From NCBI GenBank assembly GCA_021785095.1, contig JAJYGM010000181.1, positions 1-5,902 on the forward strand: a stretch of 5,902 nt of DNA, written 5' to 3'. Positions within the stretch are counted from its first letter, which is position 1; every line of letters begins with the position of its first letter. The notes beneath the pieces were generated by a model. The model did no database searches. It was not told where the DNA came from and worked only from the letters and a program-made list of their open reading frames with translations. The position numbers were made by a program, and so were the translations under genes. This document shows, in pieces, positions 1 through 4,733 of this stretch. This DNA comes from Actinomycetes bacterium (GTDB lineage: Bacteria > Actinomycetota > Acidimicrobiia > Acidimicrobiales > Bog-793).

Positions 1-639
1 GTCCAGGCTGCGGTGTGCGCGCCGTTCGCCGCCGCCCTCGGTGCCGGTCGACCCGTCGCGGCGGGAGCTCCGAGCTCGCTCGCGGACGGCATCGCAGTGA
101 AGCGTCCCGGGTCGATCACCCTCCCGATCGTCGAGGCGCTCGTCGACGAAGTGGTGACCGTGGAGGAAGACGACATCGCCGACGCGATGGTCCTGCTCTT
201 GGAGCGCGCCAAGCTCGTCGTCGAGGGGGCGGGCGCGGTCGGCGTCGCAGCGCTCTTGTCCGGCGCCGTCGAGGCGCCCGCGACGGGCACCACCGCGGTC
301 GTGCTCTCGGGAGGAAACGTCGACACGAACCTGCTCGCGATCGCGATCCGGCGCCACGAGACCAACGCAGGTCGCCGCCTGGTGGTCTTCGCCCGGATCT
401 CCGACCAGCCCGGTCGCCTGGCGCGGCTGCTCTCGGTGATCGGCGAAGCGGGCGGAAACCTGATCGAAGTCGGCCATCTGCGAGAGGGCTACGACCTCCA
501 CGTGAGGGAGACGGGTGTGCAGCTGGTCATCGAGACGCGCGGCCGGGAGCACGCACGACGGGTGCTCGATGCCGTGCACGATGCGGGATTCGACGTCCGG
601 CCGGTGGAGGAGACGAGGTGGTCGGGAAGCTCCCGGTAG
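1..639 (+). CDS. ilvA: Threonine ammonia-lyase (threonine dehydratase), C-terminal part with ACT domain, 5' end outside window
   Basis: A PLP enzyme that deaminates L-threonine (and serine) to 2-oxobutanoate in the cytoplasm, the first step of isoleucine synthesis or a catabolic route. The open frame enters from the left edge and gives 212 residues. Residues about 1-118 are the end of the fold-type II PLP domain, with SLADGIAV at 26-33, EGAGAVG at 75-81 and the family's SGGNVD at 103-108. Residues about 126-203 form one ACT regulatory domain, starting RRLVVFARISDQPGRLARLL. One short ACT domain matches the roughly 400-residue class rather than the long two-ACT IlvA of E. coli, so about 190 residues, including the PLP lysine, should lie to the left. 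The ACT domain suggests allosteric control by an amino acid; the ligand cannot be read from sequence. Biosynthetic versus catabolic (tdcB-like) use is also open, so the symbol is less certain than the family. It converges on the dioxygenase gene, with 13 bases between stop codons. Confidence 0.93.
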   Translation, partial: VQAAVCAPFAAALGAGRPVAAGAPSSLADGIAVKRPGSITLPIVEALVDEVVTVEEDDIADAMVLLLERAKLVVEGAGAVGVAALLSGAVEAPATGTTAVVLSGGNVDTNLLAIAIRRHETNAGRRLVVFARISDQPGRLARLLSVIGEAGGNLIEVGHLREGYDLHVRETGVQLVIETRGREHARRVLDAVHDAGFDVRPVEETRWSGSSR

Positions 640-652
640 GCGCCTGTGCCGT

Positions 653-1534
653 TCAGTCGTCGGCCGGCACCAGCACCACGTCGCGCTCCACCGAGTACCA
701 CGTGCCGTTCCACCCCTCAGGGGCGCCCGGCTCCTCGGGCCCGTGCGGCACGAAGTCGACGACGAGCGACGGCTTCACGCCGAAGACGGCGTCGTCGTCG
801 AGGTGTGCGCTCGTCGCGTCGAAGAGGTGCGTCGCCACGGTGCGGTACCCGGGTGCCGAGACCATGACGTGCAGGTGGGCAGGCCGCCAGGGGTGGCGAC
901 CGGTCGCCGCCAGCATCTTCCCGACCGGGCCGTCGTCGGGGATTCGGTAGTCGACCGGCCGCACCGACCAGAAGGCGAACGCACCGTCGGCACCCGTCCT
1001 GAACACGCCGCGCAGGTTCTCCGGCGGCTGACCGGGGTCCTGCACCGCGTACAGCTGGTTGGCTGCGTTCTGCCACACGTCGACCAGGGCGCCCTCCACC
1101 GGCCGCCCCTCGGTCCCCCGCACGGTGCCGGTGACCAGCGCCGGCTCCCCGCTCCCTTCCTTCTCCACGGTCGAGGACCACATTGGTCGCAGCGGTGAGC
1201 CCTCGACGTGGAACGGGCCGAGCACGGTCGACTCGGTCGCGCCCGGCGGCACGGGGTGCTGCAGGGCGTCCACCAGCATCGACAGGCCGAGGGTGTCGGA
1301 CAAGAGGATGAACTCCTGACGACTGCCGGTGCACGTCCGGCCGGTGTCGGTGAGAAAGCCGACGGCCGCCTCCCACTCGTCTCTGGTGAGCCCCACCTCG
1401 CGCACGTACGCGTGCAGGTGGTCGACGAGCTGCTGGAGGAGGAACCTCAGCCGGCGGTCGGGGGCTCCGTCGAAGCTCTTGCGGGCGGCCGCGGTGATCT
1501 CGTCGGGGGTGACGGGGTGAGGCTCCTCCCTCAT
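653..1534 (-). CDS. Intradiol ring-cleavage dioxygenase, hydroxyquinol 1,2-dioxygenase-like
   Basis: A non-haem Fe(III) enzyme that opens a catechol-type ring between the two hydroxyls, forming a muconate or maleylacetate. The protein is 293 residues, a normal full length. Residues about 28-92 are the N-terminal dioxygenase helical domain (LLQQLVDHLHAYVREVGLT, then a segment with RQEFILLSDTLGLSML). The C-terminal catalytic domain follows STVLGPFHVEGSP at 102-114. All four expected iron ligands are visible: Y162 (NQLYAVQDP), Y196 (VDYRIPDDGPVG), H220 and H222 (RPAHLHV). R217 sits where the substrate-binding arginine is expected. GPFHV rather than the catechol-type GPLYV is why I favour hydroxyquinol; catechol or a substituted catechol remains possible. 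The ATG lies 3 bases after the preceding gene's TAG and no good Shine-Dalgarno is visible, so it is probably translated by coupling. No maleylacetate reductase, monooxygenase or regulator accompanies it here. Confidence 0.92.
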   Translation of the reverse strand: MREEPHPVTPDEITAAARKSFDGAPDRRLRFLLQQLVDHLHAYVREVGLTRDEWEAAVGFLTDTGRTCTGSRQEFILLSDTLGLSMLVDALQHPVPPGATESTVLGPFHVEGSPLRPMWSSTVEKEGSGEPALVTGTVRGTEGRPVEGALVDVWQNAANQLYAVQDPGQPPENLRGVFRTGADGAFAFWSVRPVDYRIPDDGPVGKMLAATGRHPWRPAHLHVMVSAPGYRTVATHLFDATSAHLDDDAVFGVKPSLVVDFVPHGPEEPGAPEGWNGTWYSVERDVVLVPADD

Positions 1535-1537
1535 CTG

Positions 1538-3031
1538 CTACCGCACCAGATCCGGGAGCGCCGCCTTTCCCCAGGAGCGGACCTCGCGCGCACCCGCCCT
1601 CGCGGCGCGGCCACGCAGCACGCGGTCGGCGTCGCCTGCCCGGACGGTCGCAACGCTGCCTTCGCGCTCCTCGCAGGCCGATCGGCGCCCGTCGACCACG
1701 AGAGGCGACGAACCTTCGCGACCAGACCGAGACCACGACCCGGTCAAGAGCAGCCACAGCAGGATCCCGAGGGGGTACGCGAAGTAGCCGAACCGAGCGT
1801 CGGGAGCGAGCAGGAACATGAGCACGAAGCCGATCGCCAGGCGCACCGACGCCTGCCGGATGTCGCGCGGCGGCCGGAGGACGAGGGAGGCGCCGAGCGC
1901 GAGGGCTGCACCGGCGAGCAGGACGATCGCCACGAGATGGCCGAGGCTCCCGGTGCCTGCGATCAGGTGACCGGGCAGCGGGCTCGCCGCCTTCGTCGGG
2001 CTGTGCGAGAGCCCGAGGGGGTACTCGACGAGGTTCAGCCACAGGGCGCGGGGGTGTGCGAGCAGCTCGGGGGCGGTTACGGCGAGGAGCGCCAGGAACG
2101 TGCCGAGTGAGCTCCAGATGAAGCGCGCCGCTGCATGCCTTCCGTCGCGTACGGCGAGCAGCGCGAGCACGACGGGGAGCGCCGGCCACGCGGTCGCCTT
2201 CAGCGCACAGGCGGCCCCGATCGCGAGGCCTGCCAGCACTGGGCGGTTCCCGCGCTGCGCGACGACGTGCTCTTCGAAGCGCCTGCTCGGTGCTGCTGAG
2301 GACGTGCGGAACGCTCCTTCGGCATGCCCGTGGGCCCCGCGCGCCGTCAAGGCGAGGGCGAGGCACAACAGCGCGATCACCGGCGGGTCCGTGACCCCGA
2401 GCGACATCGGCAGCGCGAAGACGGGAACCGAGAGCAGGAGCATGGTGCGAAGCACGGCCTGGCGCCGGCAGCCCTCGCATCGACGCGCCGCGTCGGGTAC
2501 GGCGATGCGGCACGCCAGAACGAGCAGGCCGGCGGTCGTGAGCGCGAGCCACGACACGGGGTCGCCGAGCGGACCCGGAAGGCCGAGCGCGTGGGGCAGG
2601 CCGAAGAGGGACATGCCCGGCAGGTAGGGATCGTAGGACCGCCACGACGCGAGCTGCCCCGACGCGAGGTACGGCGTGCCGTGCGCGAGCCATTGGGCTG
2701 CCGCGCGGGCGACCACTCGCACCTCGGAGGTCGCCCCCCAGTTGACCGGCAGGACGGCCGCGGGCACGGCCATCGCTCCGACGATCGCCACGAGCAACGG
2801 CACGCCCGGGTACCGTCGCCAGCACCACGCGGCTGCGGCCGCGGCGACGCCGTAGGCGCCCGCAGCCCATGCTCCCCAGACGGACTCGGCCCCGTGCGCG
2901 ACGAGCGCGAACACCGCGGCGTAGGCGGCGAAGAGCGCGAACAGCACGACGGCCAGCGGCGTCCCGACACCCACCCGGTGGTCCGAGTCGGCGCCGAGGA
3001 CCGGCCGCGTCGTCATGCCGGAATCCATCAT
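1538..3031 (-). CDS. Polytopic membrane protein, probable GT-C/GT87 (DUF2029)-like glycosyltransferase
   Basis: A 497-residue integral membrane protein with about 11 hydrophobic segments, near residues 24-46, 51-71, 76-96, 158-177, 194-213, 214-230, 263-294, 305-325, 361-385, 395-410 and 413-431. An Arg/Glu-rich tail of about 65 residues follows. The extracytoplasmic-type loop at 97-150 (ending HGTPYL, SYDPYLPGMSLFGLPHALG) and the stretch YPLGLSHSPTKAASPLPGHL at 337-356 resemble actinobacterial polyprenyl-phosphate-sugar-dependent GT-C enzymes of the GT87 group. The usual first-loop acidic catalytic residue is not obvious; E103 or D134 are candidates. If the family is right, it moves a sugar from a lipid carrier to a glycan outside the membrane; donor and acceptor are unknown. 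The start is uncertain: ATG codons lie at 3031, 3028 and 3016, with a weak AGG 7 bases before 3031, and at 3085. The frame stays open far upstream only as a shadow of the methyltransferase gene. It sits 154 bases after that gene and 3 bases before the dioxygenase. Confidence 0.8.
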   Translation of the reverse strand: MMDSGMTTRPVLGADSDHRVGVGTPLAVVLFALFAAYAAVFALVAHGAESVWGAWAAGAYGVAAAAAAWCWRRYPGVPLLVAIVGAMAVPAAVLPVNWGATSEVRVVARAAAQWLAHGTPYLASGQLASWRSYDPYLPGMSLFGLPHALGLPGPLGDPVSWLALTTAGLLVLACRIAVPDAARRCEGCRRQAVLRTMLLLSVPVFALPMSLGVTDPPVIALLCLALALTARGAHGHAEGAFRTSSAAPSRRFEEHVVAQRGNRPVLAGLAIGAACALKATAWPALPVVLALLAVRDGRHAAARFIWSSLGTFLALLAVTAPELLAHPRALWLNLVEYPLGLSHSPTKAASPLPGHLIAGTGSLGHLVAIVLLAGAALALGASLVLRPPRDIRQASVRLAIGFVLMFLLAPDARFGYFAYPLGILLWLLLTGSWSRSGREGSSPLVVDGRRSACEEREGSVATVRAGDADRVLRGRAARAGAREVRSWGKAALPDLVR

Positions 3032-3069
3032 GGTCGACCTGCGGCCGAGGGTATCCCATCCGATGCCCG

Positions 3070-3108
3070 GCGCGCGGTCGTCCATCGCCGATGGACGCTC
3101 CGGCGCGC
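3070..3108 (-). promoter_or_regulatory. GC-rich stem-loop between methyltransferase and membrane-protein genes
   Basis: CGTCCATC (3079-3086) and GATGGACG (3090-3097) form a perfect 8-bp stem around a 3-base loop. After a two-base mismatch (3077-3078 region), an outer stem of about 8 more pairs can form between 3070-3077 and 3100-3108 with one bulged base. It lies in the 154-base gap, about 80 bases after the methyltransferase stop and about 40 before the membrane-protein start, when read on the minus strand. There is no T-tract, so it is not a classical intrinsic terminator. It could be a transcript-stability, attenuation or translation-control element. An upstream ATG (3085) of the membrane-protein frame falls in the stem, another reason to prefer the downstream start. 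Confidence 0.35.
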
Positions 3109-3185
3109 GCCGCCGGCGCCAGCTGTGTCCCCGCCCTCCTCCGCGTGCGTGCCCGGGGAGCAGGGTGAGGCCGCGCCGGCAGCGA

Positions 3186-4004
3186 TCATGCGTGGACCGA
3201 GGCCGGCTGCCGAGGCGACCTGTCCAGCGCTCGCTGCCCGGGGCGCGAAGGCTGGAAGAGGTAGTTGCGCGTGCCCGGATCGATCGAACGGGCCGGTTGC
3301 CAGCCACGCTGCCAGGTGTGCATCGTGTACCCGCGCTCGAGCATCCACGCGACGACTTCTTCGGGGGTGCGCTGGTACCGGGCCGTATGGCGAGCCTCGA
3401 TCTCGACGAGCATCGCCGGCCGGAGCGTCTCGACGACCTCCTTGCCGCCCTCGAGCACCTGCAGCTCCGCGCCTTCGACGTCGATCTTGACGAACTGGAG
3501 CTGGTCGATCCCTTCGCGCGCGCACAACGCGTCCAACGTGTCGACGGTGACGGCCACGGAGATCTGATTGGCGAACTCCACGTTCGGGTCCGGTCCCGCC
3601 GCCGACCCGTCCAGGAACGACCGTCCCGTGACCAGCCCGTACCGCCCCAACGGGACGTGCATGATGTCACGGCCGGGTTCAGCGCCGAGAGCCACCGCGT
3701 GCCGGCAGACGTTGACGGCCTGCCACGCGCTCAGCAGCCGGGCGAGCTGGAAGTTGGCGAACGGCAACGGCTCGACGCTGTGCACGCGCCCGCTGCGCCC
3801 GCACAGGCGCGAGAGGGCCATGGTGTACAGGCCGGCGGCCGCCCCGACGTCGATGCACACGCTCCCCGGGCTCACCACCCGTCGCAGGCCCTGGATCTCG
3901 CTTTCCACGTACGGCGTCCACCGGGCAAGGCCGGAGATCGCCGCAGCAGTGAGGCGCGCCCGCATCGCCGCGAGTCCTCTGTCGAGCTCAGCTATCCGGT
4001 CCAT
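3186..4004 (-). CDS. FkbM-family SAM-dependent methyltransferase
   Basis: A cytoplasmic class I methyltransferase of 272 residues that probably transfers a methyl group from SAM to a hydroxyl, typically on a sugar or polyketide in this family. The SAM-binding motif I is VCIDVGAAAGLYT at 49-61. The acidic residue ending strand 2 is E78 in HSVEPLPFANFQLARLL. The FkbM signature follows at FVKIDVEGAELQVLEGG (171-187), then MLVEIEARH (198-206) and NYLFQPS near 248-253. Residues 1-40 are an N-terminal helical lead-in and the last 20 residues are low-complexity. The ATG at 4004 is preceded by a strong GGAGG with 5-base spacing, and an in-frame stop lies nine codons upstream (4029-4031), so the start is well supported. 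It is the first gene of the minus-strand unit. The glycosyltransferase-like neighbour suggests a glycan or glycolipid substrate; that is inference. Confidence 0.93.
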   Translation of the reverse strand: MDRIAELDRGLAAMRARLTAAAISGLARWTPYVESEIQGLRRVVSPGSVCIDVGAAAGLYTMALSRLCGRSGRVHSVEPLPFANFQLARLLSAWQAVNVCRHAVALGAEPGRDIMHVPLGRYGLVTGRSFLDGSAAGPDPNVEFANQISVAVTVDTLDALCAREGIDQLQFVKIDVEGAELQVLEGGKEVVETLRPAMLVEIEARHTARYQRTPEEVVAWMLERGYTMHTWQRGWQPARSIDPGTRNYLFQPSRPGQRALDRSPRQPASVHA

Positions 4005-4009
4005 GCGTG

Positions 4010-4014
4010 CCTCC
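4010..4014 (-). promoter_or_regulatory. Shine-Dalgarno of the FkbM-family methyltransferase gene
   Basis: On the minus strand GGAGG sits 5 bases before the ATG at 4004. It is the clearest ribosome-binding site in the window and fixes the start of this gene. The other starts in the window (membrane protein, dioxygenase, small gene, murE) lack a comparable site. Confidence 0.65.
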
Positions 4015-4087
4015 GTCGGCGCGGCAGCTCACGACTGCTCGTGCGCTCGTGCTCGCGGGCTCATGCGCTCGATCCGCCGCCGTTGGG

Positions 4088-4101
4088 CCTCCGCGCGGAG
4101 G
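4088..4101. repeat. 14-bp perfect palindrome upstream of the methyltransferase gene
   Basis: CCTCCGCGCGGAGG reads the same on both strands. It is centred about 90 bases upstream of the methyltransferase ATG, a reasonable operator position. A 7-bp-arm palindrome could arise about once by chance in a window this size and composition, so function is only a possibility. Confidence 0.3.
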
Positions 4102-4152
4102 TGGGCATCGCCGTCGAGGGGCCCCGACGCTCAGCGAGCCTTGGAACCGGGT

Positions 4153-4185
4153 GAGCCCGGGGAGCTGCTGGAGCCCGGTGAGCTG
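4153..4185. repeat. Near-identical 15-bp direct repeat, period 18
   Basis: GAGCCCGGGGAGCTG (4153-4167) recurs at 4171-4185 with one substitution (G to T at the ninth base). The preceding bases (4144-4158) are loosely similar to the same motif. It is in the non-coding stretch and may be a small slippage duplication. Confidence 0.3.
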
Positions 4186-4394
4186 TGCGACCGCCGCGCG
4201 AGTGCTGCGCTGCCCGGCGGCAGGGCACGAGCGACAGGGAGACCCTCACGAAGAGGTCATGGGGACGCTCACGCCCGACGAGGATACGGTGCGGGCGTGC
4301 GCGGGAGCAATAGAAGCCGCCCTTTCCCAGCCGGTGACCTCGTCTGACATGGGTCCGCGATCGAGCGGGCCCGTCGGGGGCGGAAATCGCTGCG

Positions 4395-4408
4395 CGTTCA
4401 TGCGAACG
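4395..4408. repeat. Short inverted repeat CGTTC-N4-GAACG
   Basis: CGTTC (4395-4399) and GAACG (4404-4408) are perfect inverted arms around four bases, in the less GC-rich part of the divergent intergenic region. This is operator-like geometry, but the 5-bp arms are short. The half-site order is opposite to that of a Gram-positive LexA box. Confidence 0.22.
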
Positions 4409-4416
4409 TCATTCTC

Positions 4417-4448
4417 GGCCACCAACCTTAGATGGACGGCTGGTGGCC
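4417..4448. repeat. 8-bp inverted repeat next to the tandem array
   Basis: GGCCACCA (4417-4424) pairs perfectly with TGGTGGCC (4441-4448) across 16 bases; after one mismatch, two further pairs are possible inside. It ends six bases before the first 16-bp tandem unit. It could be a dyad operator or an RNA hairpin in the leader of the small gene and murE. No T-tract follows on either side. Confidence 0.4.
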
Positions 4449-4454
4449 ACCTCC

Positions 4455-4534
4455 CGCTGCGTAGAACGACCGCTGCGTAGAACGACCGCTGCGTAGAACG
4501 ACCGCTGCGTAGAACGACCGCTGCGTAGCATGAC
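4455..4534. repeat. 16-bp tandem repeat, five contiguous copies
   Basis: The unit CGCTGCGTAGAACGAC occurs at 4455-4470, 4471-4486, 4487-4502 and 4503-4518 with no mismatch. A fifth copy at 4519-4534 has two changes (A to C at unit position 11, C to T at position 13). There are no spacers. Each unit carries TAG on the plus strand, and because 16 is not a multiple of three, the array stops all three plus-strand frames; the minus strand of the array has no stops. That phase behaviour argues against plus-strand coding. It is a minisatellite/VNTR by structure; the near-identity of four copies suggests recent expansion or active homogenisation. Its position just before the small gene and murE also permits an iteron-like multi-site protein-binding array or a leader RNA element. 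I do not recognise the unit as a known binding site. Confidence 0.97.
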
Positions 4535-4733
4535 CCATCCGCCAGCCACGAGGAACCTTCACGGCGTGCACCTGCTCGGCCTGCTGACCGTCACCGATTC
4601 CCTCCCGACCGCCTGCTGCGCCGCCGGGAAGCACCCCCGCGGCACCGGGGCGACCAGCACTCCGCTTCCGGCCGTCTGCGAGCACCTGGGACCCGCGGGA
4701 CGCACCCTCGGCGACGCCGGGCCGTCGTGGTGA
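4530..4733 (+). CDS. Possible small protein of 67 residues upstream of murE, unknown function
   Basis: I do not recognise this product. The frame starts at an ATG inside the fifth tandem-repeat copy and ends in TGA at 4731-4733. That stop overlaps the likely murE start as GTGA, an arrangement typical of translational coupling. By my count 59 of 67 third codon positions are G or C (88%), against about 70% for first and 66% for second positions. This is the coding pattern of high-GC genomes, and it supports this frame over the others. The protein (MTHPPATRNLHGVHLLGLLT at its start) has three cysteines, several histidines and no clear membrane segment or domain. No Shine-Dalgarno is visible upstream, because the preceding bases are the repeat array. 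It could equally be a chance frame over a murE leader. Confidence 0.35.
   Translation: MTHPPATRNLHGVHLLGLLTVTDSLPTACCAAGKHPRGTGATSTPLPAVCEHLGPAGRTLGDAGPSW

Larger units (their letters stand above)
4005..4529. other. Divergent intergenic region without a convincing gene
   Basis: This 525-base stretch separates the minus-strand methyltransferase unit from the plus-strand small gene and murE, so it should hold promoters for both directions. I see no protein motif, tRNA or clear -10/-35 pair in it. Short frames exist on both strands but lack a clear third-position bias or recognisable motifs. The part at about 4300-4440 is visibly less GC-rich than the genes, as expected for a promoter region. 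It contains a 14-bp palindrome (4088-4101), a 13-bp near-repeat (4037-4049 and 4059-4071, one mismatch), a 15-bp near-repeat (4153-4167 and 4171-4185), two inverted repeats (4395-4408, 4417-4448) and most of the 16-bp tandem array (from 4455). Confidence 0.6.

Noticed and set aside
623..635. Intrinsic terminator at the end of ilvA (CGGGA-AGC-TCCCG)
   Set aside because: The stem is only 5 bp, lies inside the ilvA coding sequence and has no following T-tract. The convergent 13-base gap may still need some terminator, but this is too weak to call.
717..3059. Long minus-strand open frame of 780 codons overlapping the membrane protein and dioxygenase genes
   Set aside because: It is an Arg-rich out-of-frame shadow; the two overlapping genes have domain motifs and normal composition in their own frames.
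3032..3670. Upstream extension of the membrane-protein frame into the methyltransferase gene
   Set aside because: The extra part is antisense-free but out of frame with the methyltransferase and has Ser/Arg-rich shadow composition. Starts at 3031-3016 fit the first membrane segment.
4130..4160. tRNA T-arm-like sequence on the minus strand (GGTTCCAAG)
   Set aside because: It lacks the purine after TTC, and no acceptor, D or anticodon stem can be assembled around it.
4061..4249. Minus-strand 62-codon GTG frame upstream of the methyltransferase
   Set aside because: No motif, Arg/Ala/Pro-rich composition and only moderate third-position GC. It covers the near-repeat region, so chance is the simplest explanation.
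4395..4408. LexA (SOS) box
   Set aside because: The Gram-positive consensus is GAAC-N4-GTTC; here the half-sites are in the reverse order (GTTC-N4-GAAC).
4259..4480. Possible plus-strand small gene (73 codons) beginning MGTLTPDEDTV
   Set aside because: Its first part looks protein-like and GAGG lies 2 bases before the ATG, but third-position bias weakens after about 30 codons and it ends inside the tandem array, as any plus frame must.
4455..4534. CRISPR array
   Set aside because: The units are 16 bp and directly adjacent, with no spacers and no cas genes nearby.
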